Assembly (NCBI GenBank): GCA_024400545.1
Contig: JAKSMO010000009.1
Span: 1-54,363 of the forward strand
Reading direction: 5' to 3'
From: Bacteroidales bacterium
GTDB taxonomy: Bacteria > Bacteroidota > Bacteroidia > Bacteroidales > P3
DNA length: 54,363 bases
Under the pieces are notes generated by a model. The model ran no database searches. It had not been told where the DNA came from and was given only the letters and a program-made list of their open reading frames with translations. A program made the position numbers and the translations under genes. Shown here piece by piece: positions 1 through 8,749 of this stretch (position 1 is the stretch's first letter; every line of letters begins with the position of its first letter).

Positions 1-444
1 GTCCTTCACCACCTGGAAATAGTTGCCCCAGGGGTCCTGCACAAAGAAAGTAGGCGCGCCGTTAGGCATCTTGGCCAGCGGACCCACCTTGCCGTACTTA
101 GCCTTCAGTTGGGCATGGAACTTCTCGGGGTCGTGACTCTTAATCTTAGCGGCAAAAATGCCGAGGTCGCCCACCTGAATGTTAAAGTTGATAGGCTGGG
201 GCTTGCGGTCCGAATACTGCCAGATCTCGAAGCCGCCGCCACCCTGCAGATTCACGGCAATGCAGGCATGGCGTTTCTGCGCCTTGTTGCCCGTGTAGGG
301 GAGCATACGCTCGGCCACCGTGTCGTCCTCCAGGATGCGAACATCCATTTGGAACATCTCAATATACCATTTCCAAGCCTCGGCAAAGTTCTCACAGCCC
401 ACACCAACCTGCTGAATACCAGCAATTATATAGTTACTTTCCAT
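1..444 (-). CDS. VOC family (glyoxalase/bleomycin-resistance fold) protein, partial
   Basis: The minus strand is open from an ATG at 444 to the left edge of the window (148 codons, no stop), so the C-terminus is missing. The protein begins MESNYIIAGIQQVGVGCENF, has the short beta-alpha repeats of vicinal-oxygen-chelate proteins, and contains the typical late motif FFVQDPWGNYFQVV seen in VOC enzymes just before the last metal ligand region. A Bacteroidota-type promoter lies about 25 bp upstream. The substrate cannot be predicted: VOC proteins include glyoxalases, epimerases, dioxygenases and binding proteins. It is transcribed away from the phosphorothioation operon's end and is not evidently part of it. 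Family call is confident; function is open. Confidence 0.85.
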   Translation of the reverse strand, partial: MESNYIIAGIQQVGVGCENFAEAWKWYIEMFQMDVRILEDDTVAERMLPYTGNKAQKRHACIAVNLQGGGGFEIWQYSDRKPQPINFNIQVGDLGIFAAKIKSHDPEKFHAQLKAKYGKVGPLAKMPNGAPTFFVQDPWGNYFQVVKD

Positions 445-468
445 GCGATAAATGCTAATTATTATTGT

Positions 469-477
469 GCAAAGATA
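469..477 (-). promoter_or_regulatory. Bacteroidota -7 promoter element for the VOC gene
   Basis: On the minus strand this reads TATCTTTGC, matching the TAnnTTTGC consensus of the primary sigma factor of Bacteroidota. A start site about 5-7 nt downstream leaves a leader of roughly 20 nt before the VOC start codon. Confidence 0.6.
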
Positions 478-653
478 CGAAAAAAGAGCGAATTGAAACA
501 AAAAAAGTAAGCCTCTAATCAGTTCGTTTCCGTAGTTACAACAGTAGAAATGTCCACACTATGTCTATCTCATTATATATTTAATAATCGCATCGGAATT
601 CTTGTCAAGTTGATCAACTCTATCCCAAATTAATTATTTTCCGTTTACATAAC

Positions 654-1625
654 TCACTCACAGTTATAACAATTCAATAGTGACTTAACCAAATTGTATC
701 CATTCATACTTTCACAATTATCCCCACTCAAATAATCCATGATTCTTTTCCTTTCGAAAATCAATGGATTTCCAACAAAGTGCGAACTAAACCTAACTCG
801 CCCATTTTCTGCAATATAATGATAAGGGAAAAATACCACTGTTTGAGAACTAATATTTTGTAAATGAATAAATTCATTCCAAGACTGAGGTTCACCACAT
901 TTTTTTCGAATATCGTTTGCGCAACTACACTGACAATAAAATACCATTCGATTACTAGAGTGGTCTTTAAATGGAATGTGGGCAACTAAGTCAACCCCGC
1001 ACTCCTGATTCCCGGTAGCATAATCTACGGATTCATACACATCACCATTCAACTTGGCTGCTACTGCTTTAATTTTGTCTTGCGCTGATCCTGAAATTTG
1101 TGAATTCTTCCCAATTGGAATAATCTCAGAATGCCTCGGCAAAAACGTTCTTAACACATTTTCAGAAATAAGTTCAAACTCCTTGGTTAATTCAAATTCA
1201 ATAAGGTCAAACCCATGGACTACCGATAGATTTGATGAAATTAACAATTGAAGATACAAAACACAATCATTATTTATATCATCTTTTAGTCGAACAGCAC
1301 TGAAAGTATCTTTACAAAGCTCAAACGGATATTTATCACCAAATACAGATATACGACGCAATATCTCCGATAAACAATCATCAACATATGTTTCAAATTC
1401 ATCATCTCTAGCTGAAATACTTCCTGTTTGCATAATGGAACTTGTGTTCGTATGGAAAAGATATTTAATAATATCGCTCTTCCCTATTTCCTCTTTCTTC
1501 GAAAAGACTAGCAATTCAACATAATCTGCATAGTAAGTTATACCATCTAATTTCTTCGCTTCTGGAAAGGAAATTTTCCCTTCAATTCTATCTCGAATTG
1601 CATTTAATTGACTATTCGTCATCAT
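654..1625 (-). CDS. Restriction-endonuclease-like protein, last gene of the phosphorothioation operon
   Basis: This is a 323-residue soluble protein that I cannot assign to a named family with certainty. Its C-terminal third holds a pattern like PD-(D/E)xK nucleases: GVDLVA (Asp near residue 212) in a beta-hairpin context, then VFYCQCSCA about 20 residues later (Gln232, Ser234). In a canonical enzyme this second strand would carry (D/E/Q)xK, so the catalytic lysine appears replaced or displaced. The N-terminal 170 residues look helical and have no recognisable motif. The start overlaps the upstream ParB-like gene by 14 nt, so the two are translationally coupled. Position and fold suggest a nuclease or DNA-sensing effector acting with the phosphorothioation genes. 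That role is inference. Confidence 0.6.
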   Translation of the reverse strand: MMTNSQLNAIRDRIEGKISFPEAKKLDGITYYADYVELLVFSKKEEIGKSDIIKYLFHTNTSSIMQTGSISARDDEFETYVDDCLSEILRRISVFGDKYPFELCKDTFSAVRLKDDINNDCVLYLQLLISSNLSVVHGFDLIEFELTKEFELISENVLRTFLPRHSEIIPIGKNSQISGSAQDKIKAVAAKLNGDVYESVDYATGNQECGVDLVAHIPFKDHSSNRMVFYCQCSCANDIRKKCGEPQSWNEFIHLQNISSQTVVFFPYHYIAENGRVRFSSHFVGNPLIFERKRIMDYLSGDNCESMNGYNLVKSLLNCYNCE

Positions 1626-2697
1626 CCTCAGAAATTGCTTTTATATAACTTGTGATCTTTGACGCAATCTTTCTAATTGCAGATAAATCGTTCAAAATCG
1701 ATTGATCAAATTTATCAATATTTACAACCAGGTCATCCGCATTTTCCAACTCTTGCAGCGCCATTTTAAGAGAGCGTTGAATCTGAGTACCGAAATCATC
1801 AGTCATCATATACGCTCTTTCGATAGTTACACCCTTATTTTGAAAAGCGTCCAACGCTACAGCATTTCCAAGGATTGCATTAAGCATTTTAAGACTTTCA
1901 CTATCACCTTTGATCCTTGACTGGCCTTCCGTCTTCTCAAACCACCAATGTACCAACAATTCTAGGTTATCTAAATTAACATCATCTAGATTATCTTCCG
2001 ACAGATTAACATTCAAAAACTTACGAATATTCTCTTTATTTAATCCATCCACTAAATAATTCAGATGGAATGAAATATCCGATAAACCTTCAATGGAATA
2101 AAATCCTTCGTCTTCTACCTTAAGATATATTGAGAAGGCTCTTAATAATCGTGCCACATAGGGAGACGTGCTACCTATCACCTTAGCTATCTTTTTACAG
2201 TCTGCTGTATAGTCACCCGAAGCCATACGAGTATAGTACTCATATAAATATCTTCCTTTTTGAAGTTGTCCCCATGACTGCTTTCCTGTAACATGAACAA
2301 ATCCCAAATAATTTAAAATAGATTCCCTTCTAGGGAATATCAAGCACGGCAACTTGTCTGGTGCAGGAACCCGAACAGAACTGGCAATTGATTGAACACT
2401 TGACTTCTTATACTTTGCCAGACTTGGATCTTTCAATAGTTTAACCGAGCAAAGCCTTCTATTTCCTTCAACTACAGTATAGCCTCCATCGTCATTCTTA
2501 ACAACCAGCAATAGTTCTCCTGAAAAAAAACCACTTTCTCCTATTGCCTCCATTAGTTCAATAGTTGAGGCCTCTAACAATAAATAATTAATTATATCGA
2601 CTTCACTATCGCCTCTCTTTGATAGAGGAAGTCTCGGATTAGATTTGTCTAAATGCAATTGTGACACAGGGATTTCCTGCATTATGCCTTTTTCCAT
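1612..2697 (-). CDS. ParB/Srx-fold protein of the phosphorothioation operon
   Basis: The N-terminal domain carries the ParB/sulfiredoxin signature: an opening strand (QEIPVSQLHLDKSNPRLP) and, near residues 76-86, VVEGNRRLCSVK, which corresponds to the ExxRR nucleotide-binding motif. The rest is helical and unrecognised, ending in an acidic EDDDE tail. Known ParB-fold relatives include CTPase clamps, nucleases and IbrB, which pairs with the DndC-like IbrA. DndB is a distinct regulator that is not found here, so this protein may take a regulatory or targeting role. I chose the ATG at 2697 (two bases after the previous stop, with GAAAGAGAAA upstream) rather than the ATG at 2715, which would overlap the previous gene. 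Fold confident; activity unknown. Confidence 0.75.
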   Translation of the reverse strand: MEKGIMQEIPVSQLHLDKSNPRLPLSKRGDSEVDIINYLLLEASTIELMEAIGESGFFSGELLLVVKNDDGGYTVVEGNRRLCSVKLLKDPSLAKYKKSSVQSIASSVRVPAPDKLPCLIFPRRESILNYLGFVHVTGKQSWGQLQKGRYLYEYYTRMASGDYTADCKKIAKVIGSTSPYVARLLRAFSIYLKVEDEGFYSIEGLSDISFHLNYLVDGLNKENIRKFLNVNLSEDNLDDVNLDNLELLVHWWFEKTEGQSRIKGDSESLKMLNAILGNAVALDAFQNKGVTIERAYMMTDDFGTQIQRSLKMALQELENADDLVVNIDKFDQSILNDLSAIRKIASKITSYIKAISEDDDE

Positions 2698-2699
2698 AA

Positions 2700-4277
2700 T
2701 TATTTCTCTTTCCAATATTGTACAACATCAAATACACCTGCTTTGGTGTATTCTTTAATATTCGAAATGGCTTGGCCATTCTTTAGTGATTCAAGATTCC
2801 GTTTAGCTTTATCACCTTCTTTATCACTCAATCCTAGGAACTTGTTTGTTGCCTTAGTATTGGCCATGTCGTTGATGGGAAGCAAGAATGCTGTTTCGCA
2901 TTCTTGTGAAAAATCAAAATTGCCTTGGTTATACTCAGCTATTCCCTGAGACAAAAGGAAAACGGACACACCATAAGAGCGAATCTTTCGCAGTAACACT
3001 TCAAGAATCTCTAGCGACTTCTTTTCTCTGAATAGGTCATGAGCCTCATCAATAACCAGCACATAGCGCATACTTCTATAACCTTCAACAACATTAGAAC
3101 TACCTAGATTGGTAAAAATGTTGAAAATGTAGTTGATAATCAGGAACACCGACGTAAAACGCACAGTACTATCTAAGTCGCCCGACAATGAAAGATAGTA
3201 GTTTTTATTCAAGAACTTGCCTGGGTCTTTTTCTGTATTTGAGAACAGTTCGTAATCGTTACTAAGGCGGTCAAATAACTCTGTTAAACTATCGCGTTTG
3301 TCACCCATCTTCTCAAAGACAATATCGCTAATCTGTTTCAAAGATGGAACTTGACCATTGCTTTGGATAAACGCCTCTTTTGTCGCGTCTTTCAACGTCT
3401 GCTGCTGGACTTTGCCAATATTTGAGTATTTGGCAATTATATCAACAAACTTATTGATACCTACAGATCGATTCTTCTCGTTGATTGTATCAATAAATGT
3501 GAGCGGATTTAGAGGGAACGGCTCTGTCGGTGCGTTTATGCACTTAGTTTGGGTAACCTCAAAGAAGTCCTTCATTTTCTCTTGATCCTCAACGCTGATG
3601 CCTTTGAAATCCAGAAACAAGAAATTAACCTGACCTTGAGTTCTTACAACCAATTGACGAAGAAATTCCTTAGCAAACTCTGTTTTACCAGAGCCCGACT
3701 TACCTGCGACTGCAATATGCTGGTTGTTATAGAGTGGTCCGTTAAGACAGAACTTAATTTCCTCCTTAGTCATCGGATTATATCCAATCTTTATTTCGAT
3801 AAGACCGCAAAATTCCGTTTTGTCAAGATGGAGATTGTTATTCTTTACAGCATCAAGAGATACTGGAGCATCTTCAATAGCGTCAATTCCTTTGCCCAAA
3901 TACTCTATCAGGAAGTCGAGAAAAGTATATTGGGGGTTACTCTTAAAAAGGTAGTCCAATCGCTCCAATCCGTCATCAATATGAAGTTTTATATACTTGG
4001 GTATATAATCATCATTTTTGCTAATTCCATAGTGTTGGCAAATTAAAGCTACATAATAGTCTCTCATGTCAGCTTCGAACAACACATTTTCTTTATATTC
4101 CTTACCTTGTGAATCGTATTTATTAAAATCTTGTGGAACGAATTTCCTTCCTAATGACAAAGAAAAGCCCAATGCAATTCTCGCAATAACATTCTCGCGA
4201 GGAATTGTAGGCAATTTTTTCGTCAACTCAGATACAACCTCCTTGTTGGCCTTCGATGTTGTAATATTAATTTGCAT
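2700..4277 (-). CDS. dndE: DndE fused to a HerA/FtsK-like ATPase
   Basis: The first roughly 125 of 525 residues match DndE, the small protein of DNA phosphorothioation: LPTIPRENVIARIALGFSLS corresponds to the conserved helix of DndE, followed by the late motif KLHIDDGLERL. DndE is usually a stand-alone protein of about 110-130 residues. Here it runs directly into a P-loop ATPase with Walker A AGKSGSGKTEFAKE (about residue 192) and Walker B VLVIDEAHDLF (about residue 406), as in HerA/FtsK DNA-pumping ATPases. I used the ATG at 4277, because it begins MQINITTSKANKEV like DndE and overlaps dndD by 11 nt. The longer frame from 4328 only adds residues lying inside dndD. Its likely role is DNA binding or translocation during sulfur insertion. 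Confidence 0.85.
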   Translation of the reverse strand: MQINITTSKANKEVVSELTKKLPTIPRENVIARIALGFSLSLGRKFVPQDFNKYDSQGKEYKENVLFEADMRDYYVALICQHYGISKNDDYIPKYIKLHIDDGLERLDYLFKSNPQYTFLDFLIEYLGKGIDAIEDAPVSLDAVKNNNLHLDKTEFCGLIEIKIGYNPMTKEEIKFCLNGPLYNNQHIAVAGKSGSGKTEFAKEFLRQLVVRTQGQVNFLFLDFKGISVEDQEKMKDFFEVTQTKCINAPTEPFPLNPLTFIDTINEKNRSVGINKFVDIIAKYSNIGKVQQQTLKDATKEAFIQSNGQVPSLKQISDIVFEKMGDKRDSLTELFDRLSNDYELFSNTEKDPGKFLNKNYYLSLSGDLDSTVRFTSVFLIINYIFNIFTNLGSSNVVEGYRSMRYVLVIDEAHDLFREKKSLEILEVLLRKIRSYGVSVFLLSQGIAEYNQGNFDFSQECETAFLLPINDMANTKATNKFLGLSDKEGDKAKRNLESLKNGQAISNIKEYTKAGVFDVVQYWKEK

Positions 4278-6393
4278 GGTTGTACTTCTTATAGGTTTCA
4301 AATAAGCTATCAGGTTCAACGCTCTCAAACGAAGAACCTTTTTCGGTATTCTTAATCAAATATGATTTGCTGACAATACTCTTAATGTACCCGTACTCAA
4401 CCTCAGTCAACTCTTTTTCAAGCAATGGGAACAATATTACCTGCTTGGATACCTGAGGATAAAATAATGTGAGAATATTGCGAGTATGTTGAACATCATA
4501 TTTCTGCATAGGGCTATCGATGAATACCGGGAATTTGATGTCCGTCTCATCAACCAAAGCACTCAGCAAGGCAGATGCGAACATCTGCTTTTCACCCATT
4601 GACAATTCTCCTTTATCAATCTTTTTACCATTAGAACTGTACAGATTGATGTCCACATCATCGCCCTTACTATTGATATCTACAACAACACGTGATACCA
4701 AATTTTTCTTATGAAGATAGCTTTGCAGTTTCTTCGTCAAACTTTCCTCTAGAGCCTTCTTCTTTTCTTCTTTAAAAACAAGTAAGAATTTCTGCAGTTT
4801 ATTGATAAGGCGGCCAGCCTCATTATCAACTGCCTTATTGTCTTCACCAACTTGAATCTTCTTGGAGAGTATTTCTTTGCGCTTCTTATTGGCAATAATT
4901 CTATCATTTGCCACTTCGCATTCTCTTTGAAGGATAGCAATCCGACCGACAATTTTATCTTTCTCTTCGTTCAATCTTTGCTGTTCATCTCGAAGTCTTG
5001 ATACATAGTCGCTCTCCTTATTTTTCTCAGCCTCCCTAATTCTTTTCTCAATTGAAAATATTTGACCTTTGCACTTTTCATATTGGGATTGTAATTTTTC
5101 AAATTCATCTTTTGTGCCTTTGATTTTGCTCACCAAAGTATTTAACTCGCCAACCTGAATGTCACTAAAGTCATGCAATACAGTAAAGTTATCGAACCTA
5201 TCTGCATTATCCACATTTGAGAAATGCTTTATGATAAGTTCCTTTATGGTAGCTTCATAGAAATTCCTAATTTGAATAGGAATTTGAACCTCATTTTCTA
5301 GACTGAACCTGGATTTTTCTGTATCCAATTCATCCAACAAAGCAACCGTCTTGGATTCAACTCCTTCTAATTGAACACTTGTTTGTTTGTACAACTTTTC
5401 TTCTTCAACTTGCTTTAGCAAGTCAGAAACAAGATTACCACTCAAACCCAAAGGGATGTACTTATATAGATCTTTTAAACCCTCACTAATTTTATCTCTT
5501 TGCTCAACTAGAGAATCTCTTTCGCCCAACAATTTTTGATACTCATCTTCTGACATTAAGTCACCTTCACGAACAAGCCTACCTGAAATCTCTGACAACT
5601 CATGTTCCTTTACCCCTTTAAGATCATCCTCGCGGCCTATTTCTTCTTGATTATTTAAAATAAGATTCTCATCATTTTTCAAATCTGCAATAATCTGATT
5701 AAATTCTTTCTGGTCGTCAAGATTTGCAGACTGCTTTCTATAGTCATCTTGTATTCTTTCGAGCTCGTTTTTCAGGTCATCATATTTTTGGATGCCAAGA
5801 ACCTGAGAATAGGCCTTACTCAATTCTCTTCTTTGTTCAGCCGTGTTAATTTGCGCAAAGGAAACAATTTTTTCAGCATCGAAGAAGAAGAATTTAGCAA
5901 TCTCTATAGGTAAGATATAGTCACGCACAAACATTTCTTCCTCTTTCGTTTTTTCTTCTTTTGTACCGCTGAACAAATCGTTCAGTCTGCCGTCGATAAA
6001 AATTTGCAACTCATCATCAGCCTGAGTCAACGCATTGTACGAGCGCTTTACTGTAATTTCAGTACAAGTGATATCAGGAATATCCACATCAGTAAATGTT
6101 ACAGCAACAGAAAATTCCGATTGGCCATTTTCCTCTGCCGTTTTATTCAGGCTTGTCCCTATATACTTGCCATAACCGCCATGCGAATTAATCTCCTTTT
6201 TGTACATATCATCCACATCGCCCATCTTCTGTCCATACAGACACCAAACAAGCGACATCAAAAAGGTTGTTTTACCGAAACCATTGTTACCACTAACAAT
6301 AACAATATTTCGGTCACCATCAGGAGTAAGATTGATGACATTCTTTCCGTTGTAGATACGGAAATTATTCAGTTCTATTTCCTTAATTATCAT
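4267..6393 (-). CDS. dndD: DndD, SMC/RecN-like ATPase of DNA phosphorothioation
   Basis: This 708-residue protein has Walker A SGNNGFGKTT at residues 34-43, a long central coiled coil (about 200-540, rich in E, K, L, Q) and a C-terminal ABC lobe with signature LSMGEKQMFASAL followed by Walker B FPVFIDSPM. This is the split-ATPase plan of SMC/Rad50/DndD proteins, at the usual DndD length. In known systems DndD is the ATPase that helps nick or open DNA so that DndC-bound sulfur can replace a non-bridging phosphate oxygen. The gene overlaps dndC by 4 nt (ATGA) and the DndE-ATPase gene by 11 nt, so the three are one translationally coupled unit. Confidence 0.93.
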   Translation of the reverse strand: MIIKEIELNNFRIYNGKNVINLTPDGDRNIVIVSGNNGFGKTTFLMSLVWCLYGQKMGDVDDMYKKEINSHGGYGKYIGTSLNKTAEENGQSEFSVAVTFTDVDIPDITCTEITVKRSYNALTQADDELQIFIDGRLNDLFSGTKEEKTKEEEMFVRDYILPIEIAKFFFFDAEKIVSFAQINTAEQRRELSKAYSQVLGIQKYDDLKNELERIQDDYRKQSANLDDQKEFNQIIADLKNDENLILNNQEEIGREDDLKGVKEHELSEISGRLVREGDLMSEDEYQKLLGERDSLVEQRDKISEGLKDLYKYIPLGLSGNLVSDLLKQVEEEKLYKQTSVQLEGVESKTVALLDELDTEKSRFSLENEVQIPIQIRNFYEATIKELIIKHFSNVDNADRFDNFTVLHDFSDIQVGELNTLVSKIKGTKDEFEKLQSQYEKCKGQIFSIEKRIREAEKNKESDYVSRLRDEQQRLNEEKDKIVGRIAILQRECEVANDRIIANKKRKEILSKKIQVGEDNKAVDNEAGRLINKLQKFLLVFKEEKKKALEESLTKKLQSYLHKKNLVSRVVVDINSKGDDVDINLYSSNGKKIDKGELSMGEKQMFASALLSALVDETDIKFPVFIDSPMQKYDVQHTRNILTLFYPQVSKQVILFPLLEKELTEVEYGYIKSIVSKSYLIKNTEKGSSFESVEPDSLFETYKKYNHAN

Positions 6394-7730
6394 TTTTTAG
6401 CCTCCTTTTCAACAAAGTCAACTAATCTTTGCTCAATTTCATTTTTCAGGCCTCTTCTTCTCTGCATCAACGACTTACTCTTTTGCAAGAGTAATAACTG
6501 AGAAATCAGTTCCCCCTCAGATGGGTCGTCCTTACAAATATCTCTTAAGATATCTGCTTCTAACTGTCTTTTCGAATTGGTGTCCATGGCTAATTCGCTT
6601 TTATATATAGAATTATATATTTCTGAGACTCGATTACCAAAATTAAAATCACGATACCAATTCACCTGTACCGCAATCAGTTCCTGGTCTGTAATCAATT
6701 TTATCTTAGGGTCATGTTTTTGAAGTTCATATTGGACTTGCAAAAGTCCTTTAAGCATCTCGGCACGATATTCAAAAGTATAAGGTCCCATTTGGTTGAC
6801 AGCCTCCCGGCCGTCTCTTCGATGAGGAAATCGATTTGAGATGATATTACGCTCACTGTCCAATTTTAGCCGAAAGTCATAAAGAGGTTGCATCCACTCT
6901 CGTCCGCTTTTAATTAATGAGCGCATTGACTTGTCATCCTTGACAACAGTGCAAGTCCAACACCCAAAACGGCTCTGTCCACATGAACCATGGCTTTTGT
7001 CTGTAACTACCGTAGGACATTCATAATCATCTGCACTTGCATCAAGATAGATATTAAATAGAATCTTATTGTCAAATCCCCAAGGAGAAGGCATAGCATT
7101 GATAATATACCAGACCTCTTCCAGCATTAAATCTTTGATAGGTGCATAGACATAAGTATTCTTTAGCAAAGTATGATGAGTCAAACGTTTGCCTCTGATT
7201 TCATGTTTCTGGATTGACCTAGCACGAGTTTGGCTCTCGGCCTTTCTTGTACCTATCAGAACTATAGCTTCACCATACTCATCAACTTGGTCAATGATGA
7301 ACTGAGCCGTTGGTTTAATTTTCATCTTCTCAGTACACCAACGGAAAGCAGTATTTGGTACTGGGTATCCCTTACCAATCACATTAACCCAAAATGAATC
7401 CTCTAATTTAGGGATTGTTTTTCGTACATAAACAGGCAAATCCTCATTTCTTGCACCTTCTGATATCTTATCCAATACTTCATCAACATAAGTTGCAATA
7501 ATAGGATTCTCAACAAGTGTGTCATTGCACACTACATATATCGGCCTTCTCAATTGAAATGGGGCCAAGACCTCATTTCTTATCTTCCTAAGAGCTAACC
7601 AAACCAGTGTCAATAGAGCTGTCGAGTCCTTACCTCCACTAAAACCAATAATCCATGGACGATTGGTTTCATCAGCATATAAGTACTGATCAACAATCTC
7701 ATCAATAATATAATCGATTCTCTTTGACAT
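6390..7730 (-). CDS. dndC: DndC, phosphorothioation sulfurtransferase (PAPS-reductase fold)
   Basis: The protein (446 residues) starts with a PP-loop, GFSGGKDST at residues 29-37, as in ATP pyrophosphatases and PAPS reductases. It continues with FRWCTEKMK near 130 and four cysteines at about 238, 250, 257 and 260, in the segment HGSCGQSRFGCWTCTVV, the typical DndC iron-sulfur ligand set. These features separate DndC from plain PAPS reductases. DndC adenylates the backbone phosphate or carries the sulfur in DNA phosphorothioation. The sulfur donor is normally DndA/IscS, and no cysteine desulfurase gene is present in the window, so a housekeeping desulfurase is presumably used. It is the first intact gene of the operon. 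Confidence 0.95.
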   Translation of the reverse strand: MSKRIDYIIDEIVDQYLYADETNRPWIIGFSGGKDSTALLTLVWLALRKIRNEVLAPFQLRRPIYVVCNDTLVENPIIATYVDEVLDKISEGARNEDLPVYVRKTIPKLEDSFWVNVIGKGYPVPNTAFRWCTEKMKIKPTAQFIIDQVDEYGEAIVLIGTRKAESQTRARSIQKHEIRGKRLTHHTLLKNTYVYAPIKDLMLEEVWYIINAMPSPWGFDNKILFNIYLDASADDYECPTVVTDKSHGSCGQSRFGCWTCTVVKDDKSMRSLIKSGREWMQPLYDFRLKLDSERNIISNRFPHRRDGREAVNQMGPYTFEYRAEMLKGLLQVQYELQKHDPKIKLITDQELIAVQVNWYRDFNFGNRVSEIYNSIYKSELAMDTNSKRQLEADILRDICKDDPSEGELISQLLLLQKSKSLMQRRRGLKNEIEQRLVDFVEKEAKK

Positions 7731-7917
7731 TTATCACTATTTACTAATAAAATTCGATTCAATTAAAAATCAACGTAGTTCATCCCGAGTCTCTTTCTTT
7801 AACAAAAACAACGTTATTTCTTTATCAATCTCTGCCCATTTTACCGCTTATACAAGCCTAGAATTTGCATACATTATGTACAATCTTCAATATCATTTTC
7901 ATACCTTTTATTAGGCA

Positions 7918-8091
7918 CTAATTCCTCAAATAGTTCACCACCCTGACAATATGATTACATACATAGAATCCTATTTCATACAATATCATAACTCCCAATA
8001 GCAACACCGGTTTATGCAGTGCAGGACAACCAGTCTTGTTCCAATTCATATTTGCGAACAAATATTTATAGTATGTTATGTCTTTCAACAT
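7918..8091 (-). pseudogene. Remnant of an HNH-endonuclease-type gene (N-terminal fragment)
   Basis: A short minus-strand frame of 57 codons starts MLKDITYYKYLF and contains ALHKPVLLLGVMILYEIG. This resembles the (A)PHKPxLLL motif at the N-terminus of a large family of HNH restriction endonucleases, including proteins annotated as phosphorothioated-DNA-binding. The frame then drifts and stops at 7918. A second open stretch in another frame (about 7876-7955) encodes GELFEELVPNKRYEND before a stop, consistent with a decayed gene. No HNH motif is visible, so the nuclease domain is lost. It lies between the dnd promoter and dndC. The call rests on one motif recognised by eye. Confidence 0.45.
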
Positions 8092-8160
8092 CGTCTATTA
8101 CATTATAATTCATCGCAATGCAAAACATCATTCGTTATTATTGTGCACATATTGCATTTT

Positions 8161-8169
8161 GCAAATATA
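8161..8169 (-). promoter_or_regulatory. Promoter element likely driving the dnd operon
   Basis: The minus strand reads TATATTTGC here, a perfect TAnnTTTGC match preceded by an A/T tract. Transcription would start near 8155, giving a leader of about 425 nt before dndC that includes the HNH-gene remnant. I saw no better element closer to dndC, although the 7735-7900 region is too AT-rich to exclude one. Confidence 0.5.
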
Positions 8170-8749
8170 CGACTTTTTTTTTATATATTATTTATTTGTT
8201 TTCGACCGATTATGAAATCAACCAGCACAGATATAGGGCTATTGGTTCATCTGTTCCTGGCTCTTAGTTTCTTTTGGCTACACCTTACAGTTGGTTTCTG
8301 ATTACTTTTGATACGTCAAAAAAACTCAGCCTGAAAATGTGCAATTGGAGTCTTGGGGAAAGAATCCTCAACACAAAGAATTCCATTTCACAGAATTTAT
8401 TAACTTAACGTTTCCTGACTTTGTTGCTGATATCTTCAATTTTACCTGTTTATGCACAATAGTTATAAAAATGAGAATTCCGCCACGTTGATTCTCTAAG
8501 CTGCCGACTAGACTTTGTCACAGTGACACTTGGATTCTTTAACTTCAGTCCCAAACATATAGTAGGGAGGTTGCAAAAATACTATGCCATCGGCCTGATT
8601 TACGCCACATGGGGTCGCACGGGGTCGCATGGGGACAACAATGCCCAACAATACCCGCATCAGGTTACATTCCCGCAATTATCACACCTCCACATCCTCC
8701 CCCGCGCCAGCCCAAGATCCCACATTTTTCCCCCGCACCAATTCCCCCA

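Noticed and set aside
109-510. 133-codon plus-strand frame at the left edge
   Set aside because: It is the antisense of the VOC-family gene on the minus strand, whose product has recognisable motifs.
4278-4328. Longer start for the DndE-ATPase fusion at 4328
   Set aside because: The extra 17 residues overlap dndD coding sequence and precede the point where DndE similarity begins.
8014-8301. 95-codon plus-strand frame
   Set aside because: It runs antisense across the HNH-type remnant and the dnd promoter, and its Phe/Ile-rich composition is what AT-rich non-coding DNA gives.
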